DNA of 64,000 nucleotides from Paracoccaceae bacterium (GTDB lineage: Bacteria > Pseudomonadota > Alphaproteobacteria > Rhodobacterales > Rhodobacteraceae): the NCBI GenBank assembly GCA_027489375.1, contig JAIXZW010000004.1, forward strand, positions 163,660 through 227,659. Reading direction: 5' to 3'. Under the pieces are notes generated by a model. The model saw only the letters and a list, made by a program, of their open reading frames with translations. It was not told the origin of the DNA and did no database searches. The translations under genes and the position numbers were made by a program. Each line of letters opens with the position of its first letter. The stretch's first letter is position 1. Of this stretch, positions 35,145-44,819 are shown piece after piece.

Positions 35145-38045
35145 ATGTCTATCCAGTCCGAAGCCCAGCTTGAAGCGATCCTGATCGAACGGCTCAAGGC
35201 CAAGGGCTGGGCACCGGTCAGCCTGCCCAACGAAGCCGCACTCTGGGCGAACCTGCGCGCCGAGCTGGGCGCGCAGAACGAAACCACCTATTCCGACGCC
35301 GAGTTCGGCAAGATCCGCAACCATCTGGAAAAGGGCAATGTCTTCGACAAGGCCCATACCCTGCGCGACCGTTTCCACCTGACCCGCGACGATGGCAGCA
35401 GCCACTATTTGCAGTTCATGAACCTCGAACACTGGTGCCGCAACCGCTATCAGGTGGCGACCCAGATCGGCATTCAGGGCCGCCGCGCCAACCGCTATGA
35501 CGTGACGCTGCTGGTGAACGGCCTGCCGCTTTGCCAGATCGAGTTGAAACGGCGCGGGGTGGAGTTGAAAGCCGCCTTCGACCAGATCAACCGTTATCAG
35601 CGCGACAGCTTTGCCGCCGCCGGTGGGCTGTTCCAGTTCGTCCAGATCTTCGTCATCTCGAACGGCGTGAACACGCGCTACTACGCCAACAACCGCAGTC
35701 AAAGCTTCAAGCAGACCTTCACCTGGTCTGACCCCGACAACAAGGCGATGAACCGGCTGGAACCCTTCGCGGATTTCTTCCTCGAAAAGTGCCACCTGTC
35801 GAAGATGATCGCGAAATACGTGGTGCTGCACGAAAGCGACCAGATCCTGATGGTCCTGCGGCCCTACCAATACTACGCGGTGGAGGCGATCACAGAACGG
35901 GTCAAGGCAGGCCGCGAAAATGGTTACATCTGGCACACCACGGGGTCGGGCAAGACGCTGACGAGCTTCAAGGCGGCGCAGAACCTGTGCGAGAACCCCA
36001 AGGTGGAAAAGGTGCTGTTCGTCGTGGACCGCGCCGATCTCGACTACATGACCACCCAGGAATTCAACTTCTTCTCGCCGGGGTCGGTGGACGGGACGGA
36101 TGATACGAGAGCGCTGGTGAAGCAGTTCCTCGAACCCGGGCGGAAGCTAATCATCACCACGATCCAGAAGCTGAACACGGCAATCACGCGGGAAAGCTTC
36201 TCCCCTGCCCTTCAGGCCGTGAAGGACAGCCGTGTCGTGATGATCTTCGACGAATGCCACCGCAGCCAGTTTGGCGATGCGCATCGCAAGATCCGTGAGT
36301 TCTTCACTCGCGTGCAAATGTTCGGCTTCACCGGCACCCCGATCTTTGCCGACAACGCAGTGGGGCGCCGCACGACGGCTGACCTCTTCGGCCAGCGGCT
36401 GCACACCTATGTCATCACCGACGCCATCCGCGACGAGAATGTGCTTCGCTTCTCGGTCGAATACATGTCCACGACGCCGCCGATCGAGGGTGAGAGCGAG
36501 GAAGCCAAGGCCGCACGAGAGAAGCTGCTGGCATCACGCGAGGTCATGGAAGACCCGCGGCGCGTTGAGGCCGTGGTCGATTGGGTGATCGAGAACCACG
36601 ACCGCAAGACGCGCAGCCGCCAGTTCGGCGCGATGATGTGCGTGGGGTCCGTCGATGGGCTGATCAAGTATTACGACTGCTTCGAGGCGAAGCGCAAAGC
36701 GGGCGCGCACGACCTGAAACTGGCGACGATCTTCACCTATGCCGCGAATGAAGAAGACCCGGACGCCGACGACCTGATCCCGGAAACCAGCTTTCCGTCA
36801 GGATCTGCGACGCCGGCCCAACTGCCCCGCCGCGACAAGTTGGCCGAGTATGTGGCGGACTACAACGCCCGCTACGGCACCAACGAAAGCATCATGGATG
36901 GTGGTGGGTTCTACACATACTACCGCGCCCTCGCAAAGCGCGTGAAATCTCGCGACCGGAAAGGCTTCGCGCCGGACCAGGGGGTCGATATCCTGCTGGT
37001 CGTGAACATGTTCCTGACCGGCTTTGACGCGAAGACCGTGAACACGCTCTACGTCGACAAGAACCTGAAATTCCATGGTCTGATCCAGGCGTTCTCCCGC
37101 ACCAACCGCATCCTTGGGCAGGAGAAAAGCCAAGGGAACATCGTCTGCTTCCGCGACCTCAAGGAGCGGACGGACGAGGCCATCGCCCTCTTTGCCGACA
37201 AGAACGCGCGCGAGACCATCCTCGTCGGCACCTACGAAGAGCAGCTTGAAAAGTTCAAGGCTGCAGTACAGAACCTGCTCGCCCTCACCCCGACGCCGGA
37301 CGATGTGGACGGCCTTCCGGACGAAAACGCCGAAGCAGAGTTCGTGAAGCTGTTCCGCGAGTTGATCCGCATCCGCAACGTGCTGGCCAGCTACAGCGAG
37401 TTCAAGCCGGACGACCTTGCGATGCCGGCCCAAGACTTTGAGGACTTCAAGTCGAAGTACCTTGATATCGCGCAGAAGACCAAGGAGCCGAAAGGGGACG
37501 ACGAGCCCTCGCCCCTCGAAGACATCGATTTCGAATTGGAACTGATCCGGCGAGACGAGATCAACGTGGCCTATATCGTGGCACTCCTCGCAACTCTGAA
37601 CGCAGCTGAACAGGAAGGCGAAATTTCCGCGGGCAAGGCGAAAGCGCAACGCAAGCGGATCTTCGACCTCCTGCTCTCTGAAACCCAGCTGCGCGACAAG
37701 CGGGACCTGATCGCCCGGTTCATCGACGAGAAGATGCCGATGCTTGGCCCGAACGAAGACGTAAGTGCGGTGTTCGCAGCCTATTGGACCGCAGAACGCG
37801 ACGCGGCATTTGCCCGCTTCTGTGCTGCGGAAAAACTGGATGCGGTGGCCTTCGGTGATTTGCTCGGCAGAATGATCTACTCGGGAAAGGCACCACTTGG
37901 CGACGAAGTCGTAGCAGCCATGACCGAGCCACCATCCATCTTGCGGCGTCGCGCGACCGTCGAACGAATTATCGCTGGGATGGGTGACCTCCTCGCAACC
38001 TACGATGACGCGATTGGCGATCTGAGCGAAGGCTCGTCGCCCTAA
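35145..38045 (+). CDS. hsdR: Type I restriction endonuclease subunit
   Basis: 966 residues, ATG 35145. N-terminal PD-(D/E)xK nuclease: Asp119 in NRYDVTLLV and QIELK with Glu133 and Lys135. SF2 translocase: TGSGKT at 266-271, DECHR at 369-373, FGFTGTPIF near 395 and [11 protein letters not shown] near 648. The C-terminal 250 residues are the helical region that docks on the methylase core. The enzyme translocates DNA and cuts far from the site when unmodified sites are recognised. It is intact although hsdS is interrupted. Starts nine bases after the hsdS frame ends. Confidence 0.95.
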   Translation: MSIQSEAQLEAILIERLKAKGWAPVSLPNEAALWANLRAELGAQNETTYSDAEFGKIRNHLEKGNVFDKAHTLRDRFHLTRDDGSSHYLQFMNLEHWCRNRYQVATQIGIQGRRANRYDVTLLVNGLPLCQIELKRRGVELKAAFDQINRYQRDSFAAAGGLFQFVQIFVISNGVNTRYYANNRSQSFKQTFTWSDPDNKAMNRLEPFADFFLEKCHLSKMIAKYVVLHESDQILMVLRPYQYYAVEAITERVKAGRENGYIWHTTGSGKTLTSFKAAQNLCENPKVEKVLFVVDRADLDYMTTQEFNFFSPGSVDGTDDTRALVKQFLEPGRKLIITTIQKLNTAITRESFSPALQAVKDSRVVMIFDECHRSQFGDAHRKIREFFTRVQMFGFTGTPIFADNAVGRRTTADLFGQRLHTYVITDAIRDENVLRFSVEYMSTTPPIEGESEEAKAAREKLLASREVMEDPRRVEAVVDWVIENHDRKTRSRQFGAMMCVGSVDGLIKYYDCFEAKRKAGAHDLKLATIFTYAANEEDPDADDLIPETSFPSGSATPAQLPRRDKLAEYVADYNARYGTNESIMDGGGFYTYYRALAKRVKSRDRKGFAPDQGVDILLVVNMFLTGFDAKTVNTLYVDKNLKFHGLIQAFSRTNRILGQEKSQGNIVCFRDLKERTDEAIALFADKNARETILVGTYEEQLEKFKAAVQNLLALTPTPDDVDGLPDENAEAEFVKLFRELIRIRNVLASYSEFKPDDLAMPAQDFEDFKSKYLDIAQKTKEPKGDDEPSPLEDIDFELELIRRDEINVAYIVALLATLNAAEQEGEISAGKAKAQRKRIFDLLLSETQLRDKRDLIARFIDEKMPMLGPNEDVSAVFAAYWTAERDAAFARFCAAEKLDAVAFGDLLGRMIYSGKAPLGDEVVAAMTEPPSILRRRATVERIIAGMGDLLATYDDAIGDLSEGSSP

Positions 38046-38082
38046 CAAGGTCCACTTTCCCAATGAAGTCTTAAGGGTTCAA

Positions 38083-39879
38083 ATGTCGACACAGCGCTAC
38101 TCCGTGACGCCACATCCGATCGAAACGTTGCTGACATGGGTGAAGTCCGGAGAGATAGCCATTCCCGAAATTCAGCGGCCTTTTGTTTGGGAAGCAACAA
38201 AGGTCCGAAACCTCTTAGACTCGATCTATAAAGGGTTTCCCGTTGGATATCTGATCGCCTGGCGCAACCCAACTGTGCGCCTTAAGGATGGGACAACATC
38301 TTCAGGTAAGCGCATACTCATTGATGGTCAGCAGCGCGTCACTGCCCTCATGGCTGCCTTGCTGGGCAGGGAAGTGCTGACCAGGGACTATGAGACCGTC
38401 AAGATCCGGATCGCATTCCATCCGCTCGAAGAAAAGTTTGAGGTAACTACACCAATTATCGAGAAAGACGCAGCCTGGATTTCAGACGTCTCAAACCTTT
38501 TCTTGCCAGGCGCCAGCCTGATGAAGGCAATAACTGATTACCTCAAGCGAAACCCCCAAGCTGACGCCGACAAAGTATCGGCCGTTATCGAGCGCGTGCG
38601 CATGATTGTGAACAACCATGTCGGCATCATCGAACTTGCAGAAGATCTGGATATCGAGACAGTCACAGAGATTTTCATCAGAGTGAACTCTGCGGGAGCG
38701 CAGCTTAATCAAGCGGACTTTGTAATGTCCAAGATTGCTGCAAATGATCTTTACGGTGGCAATCTGCTGCGCAAGGCTATTGACTACTTTTGCCATCTGT
38801 CAGTGTCGCCCGAGTTCCTTGTGAAAATCGAGCATAACGATCCAGCCTTTTCCGCATCCGAGTTCATGCCAAAGATGAAATGGCTAAAGGATGCCAATGA
38901 TGACCTATATGACCCAACTTATACAGACATGCTTAGGGTGGCATTTACGTCGGAGTTTAGGCGGGGTAAACTTCAAGACCTTGTTGCGCTTTTATCAGGG
39001 CGCAACTTCGAAACGAAAACCTTTGAAGCATCGGTAGCTGAAGAGTCATTTCATCGCCTGAAGACCGGAATCGTCAACTTTATGAATCAGACGCACTTTG
39101 AGCGCATGACGATGATCTTGCGTTCGGCTGGTTTCGCTACATCAGCGCTTACGCGCTCGCAAAACGCTATAAACTTTGCGTACATCATTTATTTGCGCGG
39201 GCGAGACGAAAAAGTGGCGGCTGACGAGCTTGAAAGATTGGTGCGGCGTTGGTACGTCATGTGCGTATTGCGCGGCAGGTATTCAAGTAATCCAGAAACC
39301 GCTTTCGATACAGATATTAGGGCAATTGAGACACGCGGTCTCTCTCATTTCTGCAATTCTGTCATTGACGCAGAGTTGCCTGATAGCTTCTGGGATGTAC
39401 TTCTGCCGCAAGAGATGGAGACATCCTCAGCAATCAGCCCGTACTTTATTGCTTACCAGGCTGCTCAGGCTAAGATGGGTGATCTTGGTTTCCTATCACG
39501 TGACATTAAGGTCTGGGACCTAATTATGAACAGGAGCGACGTACACCATATCTATCCGCGCCAATACTTGAAAAACCAAGGAATGGAGCGAGGTCGCTAT
39601 AACCAGATCGCTAACTTTGTTCTTGCGCAGAGCGAAATCAACATACAGATTGGCGCCAAACCTCCTGAAGTCTATTTTCGTCAGTTGGCCGAACAGTGTA
39701 CAGGTGGTACCAAGCTCTATGGCGGGATAACGGACCGAGAAGAAATGCTAAGAAATTTTGATATGAACTGTATTCCCCATGAACTTCTTGATGGTGACAT
39801 TCCGAGTTTCGGTGACTTTCTGGAAACCCGCAGAAAACTTATGGCGGCAAAATTAAAGGTTTGGTTTTCTGCGCTTTAG
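38083..39879 (+). CDS. DUF262/DUF1524 (GmrSD-like) protein
   Basis: 598 residues. The N-terminal DUF262 ParB-like NTPase part has [11 protein letters not shown] near 28 and [11 protein letters not shown] with DGQQR at 81-85; the C-terminal part has [12 protein letters not shown] with His488-His489 and a later [10 protein letters not shown], the His-Me finger pattern of DUF1524. Fused DUF262-DUF1524 proteins resemble GmrSD, a type IV restriction enzyme against modified DNA; others accompany type I systems. GC content is visibly lower than in neighbours, which suggests separate acquisition. Located 37 bases after hsdR, so it may share its transcript. Confidence 0.82.
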   Translation: MSTQRYSVTPHPIETLLTWVKSGEIAIPEIQRPFVWEATKVRNLLDSIYKGFPVGYLIAWRNPTVRLKDGTTSSGKRILIDGQQRVTALMAALLGREVLTRDYETVKIRIAFHPLEEKFEVTTPIIEKDAAWISDVSNLFLPGASLMKAITDYLKRNPQADADKVSAVIERVRMIVNNHVGIIELAEDLDIETVTEIFIRVNSAGAQLNQADFVMSKIAANDLYGGNLLRKAIDYFCHLSVSPEFLVKIEHNDPAFSASEFMPKMKWLKDANDDLYDPTYTDMLRVAFTSEFRRGKLQDLVALLSGRNFETKTFEASVAEESFHRLKTGIVNFMNQTHFERMTMILRSAGFATSALTRSQNAINFAYIIYLRGRDEKVAADELERLVRRWYVMCVLRGRYSSNPETAFDTDIRAIETRGLSHFCNSVIDAELPDSFWDVLLPQEMETSSAISPYFIAYQAAQAKMGDLGFLSRDIKVWDLIMNRSDVHHIYPRQYLKNQGMERGRYNQIANFVLAQSEINIQIGAKPPEVYFRQLAEQCTGGTKLYGGITDREEMLRNFDMNCIPHELLDGDIPSFGDFLETRRKLMAAKLKVWFSAL

Positions 39880-40273
39880 CGTTCACCGCATGTGGCCTAA
39901 CCTGTATGGCAAAGCGGCAAGCGAGATATGGCGGCATGGACGTGTACTTAGTGTGCCATATGAAAGCGCTGGAAGCCGTGCACGTCCAGTGCGCGGTTTC
40001 TGAGCTGGGTGCTGATTATGATGTGCGTTCAGCGGGTTAAATTTCATGTCTTCACGCTGCGCCATTCCAGACAGTACCGGAGGCCGGGCTCAGCGTTACC
40101 TCGAAGACGACGCTGTCGCCACGAAAATTACATCGCCCACTTGCGAAGCCAGCAGAAAGTTGAAACCTTTGAAAATGATGAAGAATCAACTCGTTCCAAA
40201 GACAAGTATCGCCGGCCACAACATGCTTGACTTCTGAAGCGCGTCGCCTCTGTACATTTGGATTTAAGCATCT
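39880..40273. other. Gene-free stretch before the five-gene operon
   Basis: 394 bases. A 63-codon frame at 40046-40237 on the plus strand has no recognisable product or RBS. The stretch probably carries the promoter of the 40274-50717 operon, but no clear box was found. Confidence 0.5.
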
Positions 40274-43200
40274 ATGTCGGTTGTCCTTCGCACGATCCAG
40301 GCTTTTCCGAGAGGTCGAACAACGGAAGAGTTGCACGCGCTTCTTGGTACGACATTCCGGCATGAAGAGCGTGTCGCTCTGCTTGCTGAGCTTGAAGCGC
40401 TGTCGGCTCGCGGGAGTGTAAAGCTTCAAAGAAACGGGCGTTGGGTTCCGATAGAACCGCCCGCGACGTCTTCGCAAGCCAAAGCGCCAGGGCCTGGAGC
40501 CGGATTGCAGGCACAGGATGTTGAAAAAATCGTTGCGGCGCCTTTCCGTCGGGCGGTCGTGCCCGCACCCGCTTTGCCGGAGAGTAACGAGGCCGAGGTC
40601 GAAAAGATCGATCCGAAGTCGCTGCTACGCTATTGGAGGTCAGCCCTCCGCGCTGACCCGCGCGGGACAATTACCGAGGCCTTTGATCGCCATGGAACGG
40701 TTTGGCATCTCATTTCAGGCCAAGGCAATTTGGCTCCGGATGAGGCTTCGGTCATCCGTTTGACGATCGAGTTGGACGCCCTCGCACCTGACTTTCGTGC
40801 TGCGCTGATCAAGCGCGAGGCGAATGAGAACAGTCTCGCGATAGGTTGGCCTCTTGCACTTGGACGTCGTTCCGGCGTACCGGCGATATGGCCAGTAGGA
40901 CTGATTGCCGCCGAATGGCGGCGCGCTTCAGGTTTCCTTGAGATCGAAATCTCTGCTGACGACATTCTGGTAAACCCTGACTGGCTGCGCGGAGCGGCAA
41001 GAATGGCAGGATGGCAAGCAAAAGACCTCGAAGCGGTGTTTGCCGAAGCGGATGGCGTCGGGCTGGGCACAGAAGATTTTCTGTCTCGGCTGAGGGATGC
41101 GGCAGCTACCCAGATCCGAGGCAAGATAACGGGTGAATGGATCACTTCTGAGCTTGATCCGAGCGCTCAAGGAATCTTTGACGCTGCTGCTATTTTCCTT
41201 CCCGAAGATAGCAGCTTTACGGCAGGCGCAGTTCGAGACCTCGATGCGATAGCTGAATGGCCTGAGGCGAAGCTTGCGAGAACAGCCCTGGCCCCGATGT
41301 TGGGCCTCCAAACTCAGCAACCGGCGGTCCACGTGCCAGCGATCAATGTCGGGTCATTGAATGCGGAGCAGATAGCTGCCGTAAGGGCCGCATGCGCAGC
41401 GCCGCTGACAGTCGTGACGGGCCCACCAGGGACAGGAAAATCACAAGCGATTGTGTCAATGGCTGCCTCGGTGTTGCTCGCAGGTGGATCTGTCTTAGTC
41501 GCATCGAAAAACCATCAGGCACTCGATGCCGTCGAAGAAAGGCTGGGTGGGCTGGCCCCTGACGCGCCATTTGTGGTCCGTACATTGGACCCATCGGGTG
41601 AACTCGATCGTTCCTTCAAATCAGTGCTGACTGAGTTGGTACAAGGAGACGCAGGCAGACCGCGTAAGGTCGATGAATTTGTCAGGGAACGATTGTCGGA
41701 GTTGGCTACGAGCCGAGAGCGTGGCTTGGATGCACATGCTCTCCGGTCTGAGCTGGAATGTGAAATTGCCGATGTGCTCGAGCGCATCAAGGCACGTGAG
41801 CTCGTATCCGAAAACGAAACTGGGGTGCAGCCCGACGACGCCAAAGTAACTCTTGGCCTCTTGGCCAGTTTGGCAAATTTTCTCAACCGTTTGTTTCGTT
41901 GGAAAAAAGTAGAGTTCTCGACCGGTCCCGCCGCTCCGTCCGGGCTGACCAGCCTTCGCGCGGAGCTCGCAAGGCTGCGGGCAAAACGAGACGATGTGAT
42001 GGACCCGCCTGATATCGTCGAACTGACGCAGGAGATCGGGGAGTTAGCTCGCAAGGCGTTGGCAGCCAATCTCGAAGCAAGGACCACAATCAGCCACGAT
42101 GTGCGAGAGGCTCTTGATCTGGCCAAAGCCGATCTCGAGTTTGGCGGGCCAATGGCGCAGCTGCCACCAAATATTCTCCAGGCAGTGCTTGCACACAGGC
42201 CACTTTGGCTCGCTTCAATCCTCGGGGCTCCAAAACGCCTGCCATTGGAAGATCGTTTGTTTGATCTGGTTATCTTCGACGAGTCCAGTCAATGCGATAT
42301 CGCATCGTCACTACCTTTATTGGCCCGAGCGAGACGCGCTGTTATCGTAGGTGACAATCGTCAGCTCAGCTTCATCCCCCAGTTGGGACAAGCTCAAGAC
42401 CGCAATCTAATGCAGGCGCAGAACCTCCCTGTTATGCGGATGAGCCGTTTCGCTCAGAGCCGACAGTCCTTGTTCGATTTTGCACACAGAACGCCAGGCG
42501 CCGAGCGAATCCTGCTGAGGCAGCAGTATCGGTCCGTCGGGCCGATCGTAGAGTATATAAGCCGCGAGTTTTACGGATCGGAGCTGAAAACTGCTTATGA
42601 TCCCAAAACGATCAATGCACCGACGGGCCAAAAGACCGGGATCGCTTGGACCCATGTTCCTGGGCCGGCATCAGTGGACGCTAACAACGTCAATCGCGCC
42701 GAAGTCGCGGCCATAACGGCCCATGTTCAGCAGCTTTTGGTGAACGAGGGCTACTCCGGTACCATCGGTGTCACCTCCCCCTTCCGTGGACAGGTCCATG
42801 CAATCGAGGAGGCAGTTCGCACAACTGTGCCCTTGCATAAACTGGAGGCTGCCGACTTCCGCGTTGCTACGGTTGACGGGTTCCAAGGCCAAGAGCGCGA
42901 CGTGATCTTGTTTTCGCCGACGCTCACAAATACCAGCCGACTGACGTCGATCACCTTTGTTCAGAAGGATCATCGCAGGCTGAACGTTGCAATTTCGCGA
43001 GCGCGAGCCATTGCACATGTGTTCGGAGACTTGGATTTTGCGAGATCGCGAAAAGTCAGAACGCTCGCCTCACTGGCCGCTGCCGCGACGGAACCTCGCA
43101 AACGGACGGGAGAAGGAACGTTCGATAGCGATTGGGAACGGGTCCTGTTTTACGCGTTGAAAGAGCGCGGGCTTAACCCGATGCCCCAGTACGACATAGC

Positions 43201-43429
43201 GGGCCGCCGATTAGATTTCGCTTTGTTTGGGCCCGGTGAGATCAAACTCGACCTGGAAGTGGACGGGCGACAATTCCACGAAACCGCAGATGGGCGACGC
43301 AAGCAGTCTGACTATTGGCGTGACCATCAATTGAGATCACTTGGCTGGCGTGTGCGCCGGTTCTGGGTGGATGAACTTGCACGTAACATGGAGGCTTGCC
43401 TTGACCTCGTCGAACGAGACCTTTCGTAG
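40274..43429 (+). CDS. UPF1-like SF1 helicase with C-terminal Vsr/DUF559-type nuclease
   Basis: 1051 residues, ATG 40274 without strong RBS. Residues 1-80 contain a winged-helix-like segment. Walker A is GPPGTGKS at 383-390, with a long insertion of helices (about 460-600) before Walker B VIFDESSQ (Asp669) and then VGDNRQLSFIPQ, RQQYRSVGPI near 745 and TVDGFQGQERDVI near 870, the SF1B/UPF1 signatures. The last 95 residues are a PD-(D/E)xK domain: Asp981 in RRLDFALFG and LEVDGRQFH with Glu995, as in DUF559/Vsr proteins. Expected: ATP-driven translocation on single-stranded nucleic acid, probably RNA or ssDNA, coupled to cutting. First gene of the operon; its end overlaps the next gene. Confidence 0.87.
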   Translation: MSVVLRTIQAFPRGRTTEELHALLGTTFRHEERVALLAELEALSARGSVKLQRNGRWVPIEPPATSSQAKAPGPGAGLQAQDVEKIVAAPFRRAVVPAPALPESNEAEVEKIDPKSLLRYWRSALRADPRGTITEAFDRHGTVWHLISGQGNLAPDEASVIRLTIELDALAPDFRAALIKREANENSLAIGWPLALGRRSGVPAIWPVGLIAAEWRRASGFLEIEISADDILVNPDWLRGAARMAGWQAKDLEAVFAEADGVGLGTEDFLSRLRDAAATQIRGKITGEWITSELDPSAQGIFDAAAIFLPEDSSFTAGAVRDLDAIAEWPEAKLARTALAPMLGLQTQQPAVHVPAINVGSLNAEQIAAVRAACAAPLTVVTGPPGTGKSQAIVSMAASVLLAGGSVLVASKNHQALDAVEERLGGLAPDAPFVVRTLDPSGELDRSFKSVLTELVQGDAGRPRKVDEFVRERLSELATSRERGLDAHALRSELECEIADVLERIKARELVSENETGVQPDDAKVTLGLLASLANFLNRLFRWKKVEFSTGPAAPSGLTSLRAELARLRAKRDDVMDPPDIVELTQEIGELARKALAANLEARTTISHDVREALDLAKADLEFGGPMAQLPPNILQAVLAHRPLWLASILGAPKRLPLEDRLFDLVIFDESSQCDIASSLPLLARARRAVIVGDNRQLSFIPQLGQAQDRNLMQAQNLPVMRMSRFAQSRQSLFDFAHRTPGAERILLRQQYRSVGPIVEYISREFYGSELKTAYDPKTINAPTGQKTGIAWTHVPGPASVDANNVNRAEVAAITAHVQQLLVNEGYSGTIGVTSPFRGQVHAIEEAVRTTVPLHKLEAADFRVATVDGFQGQERDVILFSPTLTNTSRLTSITFVQKDHRRLNVAISRARAIAHVFGDLDFARSRKVRTLASLAAAATEPRKRTGEGTFDSDWERVLFYALKERGLNPMPQYDIAGRRLDFALFGPGEIKLDLEVDGRQFHETADGRRKQSDYWRDHQLRSLGWRVRRFWVDELARNMEACLDLVERDLS

Positions 43430-44801
43430 ATCGCGGACCCATACGATCATTGCCGCGACCCTGTCGGTCGTCTCGGTGCTGGGGTTGGTGGGCCTTGGTG
43501 TACAGATGAACGACTTGAACCAGCGCTTTGGTCAGGTAGCTGATGATATTGACTACTTTACATCCGAACAGGCGCGGCTGCGCGATATCCGAGATAAACT
43601 CAGTGCGGAGTACACGACACTGGAAAACCAAGTTGCGGAACTCAGACAGCAAAGGTTGCTGGTCGTAGCCGAGAGAGACGAGGCGGTTAGGCTAAAGGAC
43701 CAGGCAGTGAAGGATCGTGACGCGGCTATCTCGGAGCGAGATGCTGCCGCCGCGGACTTGTCCGCCGCGGAAGCAAGGATAGCTGAGGCCGAAGAGTTGT
43801 CCGGTCAAGTGCGCACTTTGCAAGAGCAGCAGCGCGCGCTCGAACGTGAAATCACAAAGCTGGCCAAGGACCGGGAGAGCGCTGCAGCGGCGTTGGCTGA
43901 GCGAACCGCTGAGAGAGAGGATCTAATCGCAGCTATCAAAACACTTGGCGAAGATCGGCAAGACCTCGACGAGCGTGTGGCGGAAGCCCGTGCAAACTTG
44001 ACCCCTCTGGAAGAGAAAGCTTCGACGCTTGGCGCCAAGATCGCCGGGTTGGAGGCGCGCAGTGTTCAGCTGTCCGACATAGAGGCGCGAATAGGAGATA
44101 CGCAGTCAAAGCTGACTGAAGCGCAGGCCAGGTTCGATCAACTGACCCCTCAAGTCGCCGAGCTGCAAGGCCGCAAGGCTGCTCTGGAAGCTGAGGTGAA
44201 AAACTTGGAGTCGAGAAACACTGTGCTCACCAGTACGGTGCAAGCCGCGGAGATAAAGGCTCGGGACTTGGCCTCGCAAGTGAGCGGTTCGGAAGCAAGA
44301 CTCGCAGACATTTTGAAACAAATCGAAGGGCAGACTACCAAGCTTACCGAAGTTCAAGCGAGCTTGTCGACCGCTCGGGCAGACCGAGACGATGCAATAA
44401 ATCAGCTTTCTGGACTTGAGTCCCGCATTACAGAGCGGAGTGCGTTGGTGGCCCAAATCTCCGATCTGACAGCTAAGGTAGCTGATTTGCAGGCACAAGA
44501 GGCGAGCATGGGATCTGCAATTACGAAAAAACAGTCTGAGCTGGCCGAAGCAAGACGCGCGTTGGAAGATGCGCAGTCCGATCTCGCCGCCGCGCAGGTG
44601 GGCCTCAGCGAACGAATGGCGCGACGAGCCACCGTTGACCAACAAATCGTCGACAAAGAAGCCGAGCTAAACGATCTGAAGGCCAAGGTCATGGAGCTTC
44701 GTGAGGAGAAGTTGCGCGTGGAGCAAAGCCTTATCGATGGAGGGCGCGGAGCCTCGAACGACGCGATGATCCCAGCCAATTCAGACGCCGACGAGAACTG
44801 A
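43401..44801 (+). CDS. Membrane-anchored long coiled-coil protein
   Basis: 466 residues from TTG 43401, six bases after GGAGG (43390-43394) and inside the end of the helicase gene; an ATG start at 43371 has poorer signals. A single transmembrane helix (HTIIAATLSVVSVLGLVGLG, about residues 14-34) is followed by roughly 400 residues of heptad-rich coiled coil (repeated Glu/Ala/Leu/Arg blocks such as DLSAAEARIAEAEEL and SQLSDLE-like repeats). No enzymatic motif is seen. It is likely to be an inner-membrane-tethered scaffold that pairs with the coiled coil of the next gene product. Confidence 0.78.
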   Translation: MTSSNETFRRSRTHTIIAATLSVVSVLGLVGLGVQMNDLNQRFGQVADDIDYFTSEQARLRDIRDKLSAEYTTLENQVAELRQQRLLVVAERDEAVRLKDQAVKDRDAAISERDAAAADLSAAEARIAEAEELSGQVRTLQEQQRALEREITKLAKDRESAAAALAERTAEREDLIAAIKTLGEDRQDLDERVAEARANLTPLEEKASTLGAKIAGLEARSVQLSDIEARIGDTQSKLTEAQARFDQLTPQVAELQGRKAALEAEVKNLESRNTVLTSTVQAAEIKARDLASQVSGSEARLADILKQIEGQTTKLTEVQASLSTARADRDDAINQLSGLESRITERSALVAQISDLTAKVADLQAQEASMGSAITKKQSELAEARRALEDAQSDLAAAQVGLSERMARRATVDQQIVDKEAELNDLKAKVMELREEKLRVEQSLIDGGRGASNDAMIPANSDADEN

Positions 44802-44819
44802 AGATAGGGAAGCCATCCG

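Noticed and set aside
40046..40237. 63-codon frame in the gap before the helicase-nuclease
   Set aside because: No RBS, no hydrophobic or domain features; cannot be told from chance.
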